Source of the DNA: a virus | Length of the DNA: 64,000 nucleotides | IMG/VR virus record: IMGVR_UViG_3300045482_000112 | Coordinates: 1-64,000 of that record | Reading direction: 5' to 3' (one strand) | Part shown: positions 27,601 through 35,746 of the stretch, one piece after another | Position numbering within the stretch: position 1 is the first letter of the stretch | Layout: the number at the start of each line of letters is the position of its first letter | Program-made: the position numbers and the translations under genes | Notes under the pieces: model-generated | What the model saw: only the letters and a program-made list of their open reading frames with translations | Told to the model about the DNA's origin: nothing | Databases searched by the model: none

Positions 27601-29568
27601 CAGGAACAGCACCGCCTGCAGTCCCAGGGTTATCGCGGTCAGGGCACCGGCAATTCGCAGCAGGTCTCCTGCCGCAATACCCGCCACCTCCAGGTTGTTA
27701 AGCCAGTCCAGGAACTCCCCACCACTCCGGGTCACGGTCTCCACGATGGTCAGCAGTCCCAGCAGCGCCGTCTGCATGGTCAAAATAGAGTTGGAGCCCT
27801 GACCCAGCCCCACCGAGTCGAAGGTAGCCAGCAGCGCCTCATCGATAGCCGCCCCCACCTGCTGCTGGGCCTTGAAGACCTCCCGCCCGCTGGCGTGAAG
27901 GAAGCTATCCGCCATCTTCTGCCCGGCCTTCTCGGCCTCCTCGGCCAGGCGTGGGTAGAGTTCCACCCCTTTCTCCACATACTCCAGCACCTGGGCCAGA
28001 GAGTCCGAGACCTCATGCCCGCTCTTGGCATAGGCCACCGCTGCATTCCGCAACTGTTCGTAAGAAAGGGTCAGCCCAGCCCGGCTGGAGAGGAGCTTGT
28101 CGAAATTTTCCACCGCCTTCTCGGCCTGGGGTCCGGCCAGGGCCACTATTTCGGCCAGCATTCCGGGGTCCACCGACATCCGGCGCTGGCGGATAAGCAC
28201 ATCCTGGCTCTGCTTGAGCATCCCATCCGCGTCTACCCCGAACTGGTGGTAGACCACGCGGGTACGGTTGAGCAGGTCCGAGAATCCGCTGGTACTCCCG
28301 CCCAGCCTGGATATTTCCACCAGAGCTTGAGACAGCTTGGTGACGGTCTGCTCCGAGGCCCCGGCCAGGGCAATCATCTCCTTACGCAGAACCGATATTT
28401 CCTGGGCCTTGGCCTCTTCCCCCCGGCTCTCCAGGATATTCTCGTACACATGCAGGTTCTTGGTCAGTCCGGTCAGGTCCTCGGCGGTCTTGGCGATGGC
28501 CGCCGTGGTCAGGAAAACCACCGCCGCACCCAGGCTTCCCAAGGTGTTGGAGAATACGTTGTAAAGCTGGTTCTGGAACTCCTCTACCGTGGGTCCCAGG
28601 GTCTCAATGAAGTTATGGAACAGTTTGTCGTCCTGGGGACTCTGAGGGTTCCGACCATAGAGGAGCGAGAACGCCCGAGCCTGCAGGTTGGCATCCGAGT
28701 TGGCCTGGGCGGTACCCAGGGCATTCTTCAGCCCCCGGCTGCGTCCGGCATCCCCGACCAACTGGGACATGTCCCCCACCCTGGCCGTCTGGAACTGGGT
28801 CTGTATCTGCCGCAGGGCTGCCGCGTCATTGGTCAGCCGGGTATTCAGCAGCTTCTCCAGCTCATCCAGGTCCTTGAAGGTACTGGACAACTGAGTGGAC
28901 AACTGGCGCACCAGGGCTGCATTGACTTGGTGCCCTCCTTTAGGACCGGTAGTCACCCCCAGTTGCTGCACGTTACGCAACAACACCTGAGCGCGGGTCA
29001 GGTCGGTCTTGCGGCCCAGCAGCTTGCTGGCCTCCTTGCTGTCTATCTGCGACAGCACCGTGTCCAGGGTACCCAACTGCTGCACTATGTCCCTGGCGGC
29101 GGTACCCGTGACCATTCCCCCGCTGGTCTTGGAGATATTCCCTACCGCCGTCTGCAGACCGGTCACCGCACTGGTGAAGTCCTTGCGCACCGTGTGTACC
29201 CGGCGCATGACGGTACCCAGTTCGGTAAACAACTGGTTCACCGCAACCGACATATCCTGCATATGGGTCACAGCCATGGCCGAGTTACCACTGCGGATGG
29301 CCTCGGTCATAGACTCTTTGGCTGCGCTGGCCCGAGCAAACAGGGCCTGGTACGCTTGCACATCCTGCTGGGACATTCCCAGGTTGAACCGCTGGTTCAT
29401 GCCCTGGATGCTCTGGCCCACAAACTCGGTTCCCGACTCAGTAAACATCACCTTGGCGTTCTTGTTCCCGGAGGCAGTACGGAGCAGGTTTTCCAGGGGT
29501 TTGAGGGCCTTTGCCAGTTCGGCTTCCAGCCCGGCCAGAGACACATTAAAGTCCGCATTCAGGCGCAT
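21673..29568 (-). CDS. tape measure protein
   Basis: 2631 residues from the ATG after GGAG at 29568. Long coiled-coil and helical stretches rich in Gln, Glu and Ala run through most of it. Hydrophobic segments occur near residues 350-375, 650-680 and 730-765, and again close to the C-terminus, as in tape measures that also form a membrane channel. At about 0.15 nm per residue the tail would be roughly 400 nm. No DxDGD polymerase motif is seen, unlike the polymerase-fused tape of P23-45. Confidence 0.93.
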   Translation of the reverse strand: MRLNADFNVSLAGLEAELAKALKPLENLLRTASGNKNAKVMFTESGTEFVGQSIQGMNQRFNLGMSQQDVQAYQALFARASAAKESMTEAIRSGNSAMAVTHMQDMSVAVNQLFTELGTVMRRVHTVRKDFTSAVTGLQTAVGNISKTSGGMVTGTAARDIVQQLGTLDTVLSQIDSKEASKLLGRKTDLTRAQVLLRNVQQLGVTTGPKGGHQVNAALVRQLSTQLSSTFKDLDELEKLLNTRLTNDAAALRQIQTQFQTARVGDMSQLVGDAGRSRGLKNALGTAQANSDANLQARAFSLLYGRNPQSPQDDKLFHNFIETLGPTVEEFQNQLYNVFSNTLGSLGAAVVFLTTAAIAKTAEDLTGLTKNLHVYENILESRGEEAKAQEISVLRKEMIALAGASEQTVTKLSQALVEISRLGGSTSGFSDLLNRTRVVYHQFGVDADGMLKQSQDVLIRQRRMSVDPGMLAEIVALAGPQAEKAVENFDKLLSSRAGLTLSYEQLRNAAVAYAKSGHEVSDSLAQVLEYVEKGVELYPRLAEEAEKAGQKMADSFLHASGREVFKAQQQVGAAIDEALLATFDSVGLGQGSNSILTMQTALLGLLTIVETVTRSGGEFLDWLNNLEVAGIAAGDLLRIAGALTAITLGLQAVLFLGKLVGSQLVATAGAWAALGTQGGAKTVLGTALQQAVERVSALRGGLSALGPILAMLGATLQLVFSPVGAAVVAVSALGALAMYHNQARKAEAAALDERTGRNLVQDERGQSRFREVNGSLTYALGNRAINVDRALAMLKNQDLSAAAIGITNADLEGAQDMRDLYQVVKRYQEARANFASTHAAELNNLNAQLTRAQEELRRITQELANTNDPRYQQLQALQAKAARGEATGGDIRLMGELRATMGRDTQRLEDLRVRAQNQVQRLLEQQRQLHRRGANNQIDPHMQVLIDAFKEIGPVLDRIKHFDDAMATIQLYQEFAVKRLKAEVDLTRLNRFEQQTQEAQTLVRVLTQALARETDPTRRQAFQEAIVEARDKIIDVQVARLREQFSLDASDIGTLPQGFTRLNESVRNQERLLANLQQAHRQAIASGASAERIRTLALDIDRAQNDLIQANTARTAFRLQLEQTRTQVMMGLENTLRPMTEFIADTNSNVYKLTTHVTDIMQRFRHATADEWTSVVPAVLKRFDTLFTVALDTDLDRQMVDDYIRRARRHRDETEGILALLSTFRVNRDGLRNNRSGLAYLVEQTSRIFFSSDGVIANLERIFEDAEKGLESLEESLAPRVDSKASAPLAQLSQSQQKIQSLGKILAKFDEELPAMQQAFERTRLKQLNEFYEELTNAENRLAAQLETLKGLQKDRVKNKDSIADTEAAIKSSQELIAKLRPMRAYFEARVRGAAAEYTEFVRRTQGQFEEQLQALARAQIQMAGRFHELLQRDSRATDRLIREAFAPLRSTRDSLRAGPVPLEERFQAVNELSQDLADRFSDSIKAWNELAAESWGGLDKTMADPERKSELHDEYRSLLAEYRKSAGNAPLQAKLRKQMDRLIERRIATLQWMQQTGKLTRERERELGFLLTEMLKKDHAAGERDKYARASRNLASQTQAELAAVRADHAKQQVEFHSAEAGKLRETLQDRAVGVLEEDLKFLNTFNIQSQRQLSQIQGWITVLQGDAAAQKEAPHLLAELRKQLEEATQAHRKEVQTFLTTRMETFLGDLQTATEAQNDSVLTEAQKAEARNKGLTSLRHLMTLRPLLAGSGLSERDLAEREKRMRDGIVAAAKLFGAEVGNQGVDLSSLDNLQEHIAREVLPRLRRIGIPQELIPELVKVLYGPEAVRGLEKSMEALEEMTEEELAKNIDTVLALEGDLSVLEASGLAPEFTERLRQRWAQLRARLEASLGSETMRKLREGVQPLEEQADLAMEDEEVAKAVESRLGILALLQEASMAPYADRDAVKELQKAEVARIRGLVGHAQFIPQALGKGLMELWEEQQGSPATRATALVEAALSALPQTASLSEEVRKALVDAALKPVLNSVVAEARRLAQLAVEGHELDRTRFETLLGTDPAAALQELSTAVAKFKQAAFQQVQAARTALDLAKTSAEKEEAQVNLEQAVVGYLTAYRGFLSETVDRLEKAFTEGLLTDAQYAQALKDLESLSVNPVLLVNQLRPLAEAIGMGEEELQKLVKGFLDLSQRLKKLREGLDTARLAILGDTRLTRGEREYRLQAAGVQAQLRQDTQNSQGDLDRAEALRGLVSAFLEFRTREFERGLGQHLPQEQRETEVENFRSQLISSLEGLDGAGLMQRLGLETSPEQARQFHQVLLAALKDFREDQKRNTDQLKTLLMDLLGQLQGMLQSFFMEVMSIPTRMMEESRVRESRAGELRTEQGLVTAQIAEYERLYAEAVKNYGAASEQAERYREKLVELRGEQRGLSEEFRANEESARSFFDYLLEAIANFLKAFANAIQQIIAQEMATRAVRWVVGAAFPGVSSTGVGEGSPAPVSQNPPAGTMVTGQSAGPNPVAAGVQVGSAALTNWAGAGLSSALGLAGTAGAFLGPLAVGMVVGLVANGVSSLVERYSDLEQNHRQAGVNRFEESPFDLSARRRVEVHLHGQYDRQKLADEAKQKVYQEMGRELLD

Positions 29569-29580
29569 ATAACTCCAAAA

Positions 29581-29613
29581 CAAAAAAGGGCGGTAGGCTC
29601 TCGCCCACCGCCC
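29581..29613 (-). terminator. terminator before tape measure gene
   Basis: GGGCGGT paired with ACCGCCC around an internal loop. On the minus strand it is followed by TTTTTTGTTTT. It would cut tape measure expression relative to the tail tube and chaperone genes. Confidence 0.85.
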
Positions 29614-29619
29614 ATTAGT

Positions 29620-30180
29620 TCAAAACAACCGCGTCTTTGCCTGTAGCTCCAGTTTGGCCTTCTCCAGTTCGCTGGCCTTTTCCATCAGGCTGAACAGTGA
29701 ACGCAGAGAGTGGTGCCGCACCTCTTCCGGCGAGAGTCCGGTGTACAGCGACACGTCATTCAGGAACTCCCAGGTGAACTCGGTCTTGGGGGTAGCGTCT
29801 GCCGGTTTGGGGTTCTTGACCCTGCTGGTCGCAGGGCTGGGCATAAAGCCCTCCAGGTACTTCAGAAACCACTCCACCATGCCCGCGTCGGTAAGTACCC
29901 AGTTGAAGCAGGCGTCCTTCCAGGTGTCCGAAGAGACCTGCTCCTTGAGATAGGGGTAAGTGGCAGTATGCACCAGGCAGGTCAACACCTCCAACAACCG
30001 GGCCTCCTCGAGGCGGGTGCCTTTGGTAGCCGTGCCCAGGGTCTGCTGTACCTCACCAAAGGACTTCTCGTGCCACTCGAACAGCCGCACCCAGAAGTCC
30101 ACGCTGATGGGAGAGAAACGCACCGTCCCGAAGGAGGCCTCCCTCGGGACTGGTACGCTGAAGAAGTGGCTGAGTTCCAT
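29620..30180 (-). CDS. tail assembly chaperone-like protein
   Basis: 186 residues between the major tail protein and the tape measure, the usual place of the gpG/gpGT-type chaperone. A helical C-terminus (RSLFSLMEKASELEKAKLEL) follows FTWEFLNDVSLYTGLSPEEVRHH. I see no second frame or clear slippery site near the end, so the usual frameshifted product may be absent. The start overlaps the tail protein stop by 1 base. Confidence 0.6.
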   Translation of the reverse strand: MELSHFFSVPVPREASFGTVRFSPISVDFWVRLFEWHEKSFGEVQQTLGTATKGTRLEEARLLEVLTCLVHTATYPYLKEQVSSDTWKDACFNWVLTDAGMVEWFLKYLEGFMPSPATSRVKNPKPADATPKTEFTWEFLNDVSLYTGLSPEEVRHHSLRSLFSLMEKASELEKAKLELQAKTRLF

Positions 30181-31163
30181 TACAGCCTGTAGGTGTGAAT
30201 GATGCCGGGCATGGTGGCACCCTCGGCAAAGGCCGAGAAGTTCACCGAACCCTCAATGTAGTCCGGTCCGCTGATATTGTGGCCGGGCCACTCCAGGAGG
30301 GCGTAGGGAATGTCCACCACAAAACTGGAGGGAACCGTACCGGTACCGGTGGTCACCGAGTTGGTGGGGTCGATGAAGGAAATTTCCAGCTCCATCCACT
30401 CCGCATTCAGCACCGCGTTGTACAGGGCCTGGCGGTCGGTGAGGGGGTTGGCGTCGGTGGAGAAGCTACCGGTCACCTCGAAGCGTTGACCATTCACATC
30501 CCTGCGGAACCGGCTGCCCATACGGTAGCGGTTGGTGTTGAGCTGGCGGTTGAAAGTGACATCGAAGCTGGAGACCGGAATCTCTTCCAGTACCGCCCCG
30601 GCCCGGCCCAGGCGCACGATGGCGTGTTCAAAGTACAGCCCGTACTCCACCGCGGGAATGTTCCCGGCCAGGGGCACCCCGCTCACTCCGGCCTCAATGC
30701 CCGCTACTTCCAGGCTGACCCGAGCAAGCTGGTTGATGCTGCCGTTGAGGGCAAAGGAGCCCACCTTACAGTCGGTGAACTGGCGGGTGGTCTCCCCGTC
30801 CGAAACCCCCACCGTAACGTAAGGAGTCTCGACAATGGTGGGGCGGTAGGTCTTGCGGAAGTTGGGGGCTACCAGGGAGGAGTCCACCGTCACGTCCGCA
30901 AAGATAAAGGGTAGAATGAGGTCCAGACCCCGATTGGTGGCTTCCACCTCCAGGCTACCCCCCACATCCAGAGTCCCCAGACGGGCCAGCCTGCGGTCAC
31001 GTACCGCCTGGGCCCGGAGAGCTTCGGACTGGTAGATGGTGGGCCGGGCTTGCAGGCTCTCGCTCAGGAAAGGAACGGCATAGTCGGTAGGGGCCAGAGT
31101 AGCGGGTACGCCCCGCCCAGTCTGAGCCTTCATCTGCAGAACAGAGTCAACGCCTTTAGGCAT
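30180..31163 (-). CDS. major tail (tube) protein
   Basis: 327 residues. Immunoglobulin/OB-type strands (RLGTLDVGGSLEVEATN, YVTVGVSDGETTRQFTDCK, RFEVTGSFSTDANPLTDR) and its position upstream of chaperone and tape measure fit the phage tail tube family. The internal segment GSINQLARVSLEVAGIEAG is typical of these proteins. Expected as an abundant virion protein. Confidence 0.8.
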   Translation of the reverse strand: MPKGVDSVLQMKAQTGRGVPATLAPTDYAVPFLSESLQARPTIYQSEALRAQAVRDRRLARLGTLDVGGSLEVEATNRGLDLILPFIFADVTVDSSLVAPNFRKTYRPTIVETPYVTVGVSDGETTRQFTDCKVGSFALNGSINQLARVSLEVAGIEAGVSGVPLAGNIPAVEYGLYFEHAIVRLGRAGAVLEEIPVSSFDVTFNRQLNTNRYRMGSRFRRDVNGQRFEVTGSFSTDANPLTDRQALYNAVLNAEWMELEISFIDPTNSVTTGTGTVPSSFVVDIPYALLEWPGHNISGPDYIEGSVNFSAFAEGATMPGIIHTYRL

Positions 31164-31165
31164 AT

Positions 31166-31381
31166 TTACACCTCAAGAAGGGCATCCGGTTCGGATGCGG
31201 TAATGGGAGTCTCAGGACCGGTGTCCTCGACCACAAACTCGGGGCCGGTGAACATACTCGCGCTCCACTCCGGCATCAGGGTGCGGACCCCTTTGCGTAG
31301 GACAAACTTGAAACCGCCCGCCACATTGACGGCCAGCTCCGGCTGAGGGCCTAGGTAGGTTACGTGGATGGAACCTCGCAT
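31166..31381 (-). CDS. small unknown protein, 71 aa
   Basis: Lies 1-2 bases from both neighbours in the connector/tail operon. Strands (IHVTYLGPQPELAVNV, FKFVLRKGVRTLM) are followed by an acidic tail. Possibly a head-tail joining accessory. No family recognised. Confidence 0.6.
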   Translation of the reverse strand: MRGSIHVTYLGPQPELAVNVAGGFKFVLRKGVRTLMPEWSASMFTGPEFVVEDTGPETPITASEPDALLEV

Positions 31382-31382
31382 A

Positions 31383-31859
31383 TTAGTTCCTGTAGCGCCA
31401 CACGCCCGCCACCGGAATAGCAGCCACGCTCTTGAAGCCCCAGTCGGCCTGCAAGTTATCGTCCTCGTCTGCCATCACGTAAGCGTAGTCGGTTTCGCCT
31501 AAAACAAATCGCTCGCACCCCCCGAAGGAGGGCTGCGCCGGGTCAGTCAGCGCGTCCATAACCTGCCAGAGCAGGTCGGACATGTTTCGCATCCCCTGGC
31601 GCTGGTCGGGATGCTCGTAGTGAACCTCTATGAGGACTCCTACGTGCTTGCCCCGGCGCTCCAGGCCCTGAATGCCCAGCACCTCCACCGGGAAGTTGGG
31701 TCCCAGAGGCACAATGGCCGCACAGGGGTAGCCCATTCCCGCAGGTACCTTGCCCAGCCCCACCTCAGTGAAGCGGTCGGTACCTCCATCGGTGTAGGTG
31801 AACACCAGCGCCCGCAGCCGGGCCTCGAGGTCGTCTACAAAAGGTAATTCCAGGTTCAT
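31383..31859 (-). CDS. tail terminator-like protein
   Basis: 158 residues directly upstream of the tail tube gene. An alternating helix/strand pattern (DDLEARLRALVFTYT, GKHVGVLIEVHYEHPD, LWQVMDALTDPA) and an FGGCERFVLGETDYAYVMA strand near the end resemble tail terminator proteins, which cap the tube. Assignment rests on order and size. Overlaps the next gene by 4 bases. Confidence 0.5.
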   Translation of the reverse strand: MNLELPFVDDLEARLRALVFTYTDGGTDRFTEVGLGKVPAGMGYPCAAIVPLGPNFPVEVLGIQGLERRGKHVGVLIEVHYEHPDQRQGMRNMSDLLWQVMDALTDPAQPSFGGCERFVLGETDYAYVMADEDDNLQADWGFKSVAAIPVAGVWRYRN

Positions 31860-32821
31860 GTCCTCGCCTCCAGAGCCGACTCCAGCGCAGCCAGGGCGTA
31901 CTGCTGGTCCCAGAGAGGGAAGCTGTCCCGCCGAAGCTGGAACCGTCGCCGGGGACTGAGCAACAAAGCCCGCATCGAGATATGGGTCCGCATGGGCCGG
32001 TTCCAGGTCACCTCTACTCCCGGTACCACCATGCGAGCAGTCTCGGACAGACTCAGGCCCCCCTCCCCTGCCGCCCTGCGCACAGACTCCGCCGCACTGA
32101 CCCGCTTGGCTAAGGCCTTCAGGGCTACCCGGTTAGGGGTATTCCGGTTCCCCAGCCGCACCTTCAGCTCCACCGGCATCACCAGGAAGGAGCGGGCAAA
32201 CGCCCCACTCTGCACCCCATAGGGAAGCCCCATCAGGTGTCCCGAGCGGTGTTGTACCCTCCGGGCCCGCTTGCGCAACTCGGTACGACGGGCCGGGTCT
32301 TTGGTCTGGCGGGCCTGCCTCTCCAGGGAACGCATCAGGTCGGCCTTGACTGCCGCCATCTGCTGGTCCCGTCGCTGTCGCCTGCTGGTCGGTTCCCCCG
32401 TCTGGGTCCCCTCCCGCTGGTACTCGCGGTAGCTGCGGTACCCTCTGCGAGTCAGCCAGGACCGGGACTTCCGCATAGAGGGCGACTTGAAGGAGGCGAT
32501 GCCCTCGTACTCCTGCTCAAAGGTCCGCCAGCGATTGACCTTGAATCCAGCAGGACGCCCCTTCTGGGTAATGAGCCGGTACAGGCCCATACCCATCAGA
32601 TGCTGTACCCGGTCGGCCAGGTCCTCTTCCTGCTTTACCAGCGCCTCGTACAGCATCTCCTGGGCCATCTGGCGGCGCACCGAGAACTGTCCTTTATGCT
32701 GATACATGAAGAGCTTGGCCAAGCCCTCCTGCAGACTCTGGGTAACCCGCTCCGCTACCTCGCCCGTAAGGACACTGAGGTCCACGGTATGGCGGGGCGT
32801 CCTAGAGTTTGGGGAAGCCAT
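31856..32821 (-). CDS. basic head-tail joining protein, 321 aa
   Basis: Very rich in Arg and Lys (TSRRQRRDQQMAAVK, RKRARRVQHRSGHL), with a helical N-terminus. Its position between connector and tail terminator suits a neck or tail-completion protein such as gp10-like family members, but size and charge are unusual. No clear family. Confidence 0.5.
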   Translation of the reverse strand: MASPNSRTPRHTVDLSVLTGEVAERVTQSLQEGLAKLFMYQHKGQFSVRRQMAQEMLYEALVKQEEDLADRVQHLMGMGLYRLITQKGRPAGFKVNRWRTFEQEYEGIASFKSPSMRKSRSWLTRRGYRSYREYQREGTQTGEPTSRRQRRDQQMAAVKADLMRSLERQARQTKDPARRTELRKRARRVQHRSGHLMGLPYGVQSGAFARSFLVMPVELKVRLGNRNTPNRVALKALAKRVSAAESVRRAAGEGGLSLSETARMVVPGVEVTWNRPMRTHISMRALLLSPRRRFQLRRDSFPLWDQQYALAALESALEART

Positions 32822-33206
32822 AGTCCATCTCCGAACCGTCTACAAACTCAGGGGCCGCCAACGAAATGCCTTTACTGGCCAACTCCAGCCGGATGTACTC
32901 GTCCAGGGTGGCGTAGGCTTCCGCCCAGTATTCCTTACGCAGTACATCGTGGGTGGGAAAGAACCGTAAAATACGGGCCGCTATCATCTGGCCCCGCACC
33001 TCGTCCAGAGTCCTCGGAAGGGCCTGAGTAAAGTTGGGGGCAGATAGTCCGGCCAGAGCCATACGGTCGGTAATGCGGCGCTGGGTTTTGTCTACGAACT
33101 GCTGAAAAGTGGTGGGGGTGACCCCCGCCCGACCATCCTGGGTCACCTGCTCGGGACGGGTGTAGCCTGGCGGCATAAACGCCCAGACGCTATCCAGGAG
33201 GGACAT
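32802..33206 (-). CDS. head-tail connector/adaptor-like protein
   Basis: 134 residues, mostly helical (TPTTFQQFVDKTQRRITDRM, DEVRGQMIAARILRFFP, AYATLDEYIRLELASK). Small helical proteins at this place (after the capsid gene, before the tail genes) are usually gp6/gp15-type adaptors that bind the portal. Overlaps neighbours by 20 and 1 bases. Confidence 0.55.
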   Translation of the reverse strand: MSLLDSVWAFMPPGYTRPEQVTQDGRAGVTPTTFQQFVDKTQRRITDRMALAGLSAPNFTQALPRTLDEVRGQMIAARILRFFPTHDVLRKEYWAEAYATLDEYIRLELASKGISLAAPEFVDGSEMDYGFPKL

Positions 33207-33358
33207 TACTCCTCCTTATTCTTCTTGTAGGGTCGGGCCAGTCCCTTTTCTACCAGGGTCTGCGCCAGAACCCTGGACAGGGTAAGCACGTCCCCTTTGT
33301 ATGCAAAGGGCTTGCTGCCCCCTACATAAAGTACCTCAACTAGAATTTCCACTTTCAA
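33206..33358 (-). CDS. small protein, 50 aa
   Basis: TTG start 7 bases after AGGAGG; the longer open frame would run through a terminator hairpin. LKVEILVEVLYVGGSK and TLSRVLAQTLVEKGLARP resemble short capsid-associated proteins seen after capsid genes in many phages. Function unknown. Confidence 0.55.
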   Translation of the reverse strand: MKVEILVEVLYVGGSKPFAYKGDVLTLSRVLAQTLVEKGLARPYKKNKEE

Positions 33359-33371
33359 GTACACACCTCCT

Positions 33372-33403
33372 GAAAAGCAGGGGGGGCGCGGGTACGCCCC
33401 CCC
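33372..33403 (-). terminator. terminator after capsid gene
   Basis: A 9-bp stem (GGGGGGGCG/CGCCCCCCC). On the minus strand it is followed by GCTTTTC. It lies 11 bases beyond the capsid stop and would keep capsid transcript levels above those of the downstream genes. Confidence 0.75.
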
Positions 33404-33414
33404 AGTAGGCAACT

Positions 33415-34596
33415 TTAGATGTAGCGCAGGAACTTCAGGCGGTGGCTTCTAAGGGTCTTGGGGTTGTAATCGGTTAGACGGGGCAGCCCGTGGAACCCGT
33501 GGAAAATCTCGTAGAAGGGGTTGGCCCGCTGCAACTGGTTGTTGGTCAGAGCGTAGGGGCCGGTGCCCAGACGAATGGCCCCGGTCTCGGTGTTGCTGTG
33601 GGCATGGGCAGTGAAGGTGAACTTGCCCAGAGGACCGCTACCGTCCAGGATGAGGGTCATATGGCCCTGGGGAATGAAGCGGTGGAAGACCCCTGCCGCA
33701 TCGAAGTACCCCTTGTCATACACCACCACCGAGATACCGGTCATGGCCTTGAAGGCGTTGGTCACGAACTCATCGGGGAAGTAGTAGGCCGGACGGCGCT
33801 CGCGGTTGGCCTCGGTCTCGGTCAGGTTGAACTTGTACCAGGTGTCCCAGAACAGGGTGTTCTCCCGCATGGTCTTGATGAACTCAGGGCCCACCAGTAC
33901 CTCGACTACCTTGTAGGGGAAGCCGCTGTCCACCAGGTCGTCCTGCAGGTCGGCGAAGAAGCGGATGGGGTCCGCAGTTGCCGGAGTCTGACCGTTGGCG
34001 TCCTTCACGTCCCAGAGGGCAGGCAGGGTAATGTTGGGGTTGTGGAGCATATAGTCCACGTTGTAGGCCACCTTCGCGGGGTTATCGGGCAGGTTGGCGG
34101 CCACCGCAATACCACCGGTGGTCAGCAACTGAGCCACCAGCCACTCCATCCGGCGCAGACGGCGGTCGCGCATAGCCACCAGCGCCGAGGCCACCTCGGA
34201 CTGGATGGTCAGAGGGCGCAGCTTGGGAGCCATGGAGGCCAGGTGCAGAATTTCAGCCTCGCCCCAGCGGGCGGCTTCCTTGAAGTGAGCCCCGGCCCAA
34301 GTGGTCTTGTGAACCGAGACGCTGGAGGCCCGGCTCACGGTGTAGGGGTCGGTGGACAGGGTGTGGAAGTAGGTCATCCCGTAGTCGAAGGGATTCTGGA
34401 TGGCGTAAATCTCCAGTTCCGAGGAAAGAATGCTCTCGGTAGGAAAGTATTTACGAACCAGGCTGTAGCTGCCGACATCGGCCTGGCCTTGTTTGTCGGT
34501 GTCCAGGTCTTCCAGGATGGCTTCAACCTGGGCCTGGGTGGGAAACCGCAGACCCTCGCGGATGGGGTTCACTTCTACAATAGCAGGGTAAGACAT
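33415..34596 (-). CDS. major capsid protein
   Basis: 393 residues, the size of HK97-fold capsid proteins and close to that of P23-45. It sits directly after the decoration-type gene. Segments AHFKEAARWGEAEILHLAS (spine-like helix), KVVEVLVGPEFIKTMRENT and FTAHAHSNTETGAIRL (axial-domain-like strands) fit the fold. There is no long N-terminal delta domain, in keeping with a separate scaffold. Flanked by a terminator. Confidence 0.8.
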   Translation of the reverse strand: MSYPAIVEVNPIREGLRFPTQAQVEAILEDLDTDKQGQADVGSYSLVRKYFPTESILSSELEIYAIQNPFDYGMTYFHTLSTDPYTVSRASSVSVHKTTWAGAHFKEAARWGEAEILHLASMAPKLRPLTIQSEVASALVAMRDRRLRRMEWLVAQLLTTGGIAVAANLPDNPAKVAYNVDYMLHNPNITLPALWDVKDANGQTPATADPIRFFADLQDDLVDSGFPYKVVEVLVGPEFIKTMRENTLFWDTWYKFNLTETEANRERRPAYYFPDEFVTNAFKAMTGISVVVYDKGYFDAAGVFHRFIPQGHMTLILDGSGPLGKFTFTAHAHSNTETGAIRLGTGPYALTNNQLQRANPFYEIFHGFHGLPRLTDYNPKTLRSHRLKFLRYI

Positions 34597-34618
34597 CAGT
34601 TACTCTCCTCTAAAAGTC

Positions 34619-35257
34619 TTAATACACCGCACCGCGAGGGGCCACGGCCATCTTGGTGTCGATAAACACAGCGCCGAACTTCACCGAGACGCCGGGCAGA
34701 CCCGCCACAAAGGCGCTGTTGCCCCCTGCAATCTGGTCCGCACGGGCACCGGGAATCTCCAGAGCCATCGAGAAGTTCTGGCTGAGGCTGCTTTCGTAGA
34801 CCACACCCTGTACCGGCTGTCCCGCGCCCGCTTGGGAAAGCAGGAGTTCCGCGCCCACCGGCAAGGCCAGTGAGAAGGTGACGGTATCCTCACCGCTCAC
34901 CAGTCCGGTATCCTCGTTCTTCTGGGCGAAGGTCGCGGCAGTGACAGTCACAGCCGCGGTAGTTCCCGGACCGGTGGAGACCTCCACCGCCGTACCCACC
35001 ACAAAGCGGCTGACCGCCCAGTTCACCCGGTAGGTGGTGCCGGAGACCAGCGCCCCAATTTCTGCCAGTACAATGGGTATCGCCACCCCCGAAGAGTCGA
35101 GGGCTACCAGAGCCCCGCGCCGGGGGTTCCCGTAGGTGGCCACATCAAAAGTAGCGGCCACGGTCAGAGGAGGACGCAACAGGCCCTCGATGGAGTCGTG
35201 GTGGGGCTGGGACGCCTTGAGCACTTCGCGCCAGGGAGTTTGTCCGGGTTTCAACAT
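34619..35257 (-). CDS. head decoration protein
   Basis: 212 residues of strand-rich, Ala/Gly/Val-rich sequence (GALVALDSSGVAIPIVLAEI, VEVSTGPGTTAAVTVTAATF) next to the capsid gene. The same place in P23-45 is held by a trimeric decoration protein that reinforces the large capsid. Assigned by position and composition. Confidence 0.65.
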   Translation of the reverse strand: MLKPGQTPWREVLKASQPHHDSIEGLLRPPLTVAATFDVATYGNPRRGALVALDSSGVAIPIVLAEIGALVSGTTYRVNWAVSRFVVGTAVEVSTGPGTTAAVTVTAATFAQKNEDTGLVSGEDTVTFSLALPVGAELLLSQAGAGQPVQGVVYESSLSQNFSMALEIPGARADQIAGGNSAFVAGLPGVSVKFGAVFIDTKMAVAPRGAVY

Positions 35258-35275
35258 GTCTGTATCTCCTGAAAA

Positions 35276-35746
35276 TTACTTGAAGTCCGCGAGTCTGGCG
35301 CGGGCCAGTTTCTTAGCTTCTTCCACATTGAAGTCGCCCATCTCGGCGTCTTCGCCAGTGGAGTCGGTACCGGTAGCGGAAGCGGGGGTCTCCTGCGAGA
35401 AGAGAGCCACGCTGGGCAGTCCGGCAAAAACCTTATCCAGCAAGGCCACCGGGGACAGCTTGCTCTCCTTGCCTTCCTCGCTGAAGCTGACCTCCCCCTC
35501 ATGCTCCGCCGCAAACAGGTACAGGGCCAGCACCGCCTCCCGCGCAGCGGGGGCAATACGGCTGTGTCCCTTATCGTCCTTGACCAGGCGCCCTACCTTG
35601 TCGCTGAACTCCAGGGCCAGGCGGGCGGTACGGGCTTCCCTCTCGGCCTGCTTGCGGGCAGCCTCCGAGGCTTCCAGGCGGGCCGTAAGCTCGGTCAGCT
35701 TGCGGTCCAGGTCCAACTGCTGTTGCTTGATGTCGTCTACATTCAT
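35276..35746 (-). CDS. possible internal-start scaffold (156 aa)
   Basis: In the protease-scaffold frame, an ATG at 35746 is preceded by AAGGGA at 5-base spacing and opens exactly at the coiled-coil half (MNVDDIKQQQLDLDRK). Phage lambda uses the same device for Nu3 inside gene C. The nested start is inferred from sequence only. Confidence 0.45.
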   Translation of the reverse strand: MNVDDIKQQQLDLDRKLTELTARLEASEAARKQAEREARTARLALEFSDKVGRLVKDDKGHSRIAPAAREAVLALYLFAAEHEGEVSFSEEGKESKLSPVALLDKVFAGLPSVALFSQETPASATGTDSTGEDAEMGDFNVEEAKKLARARLADFK

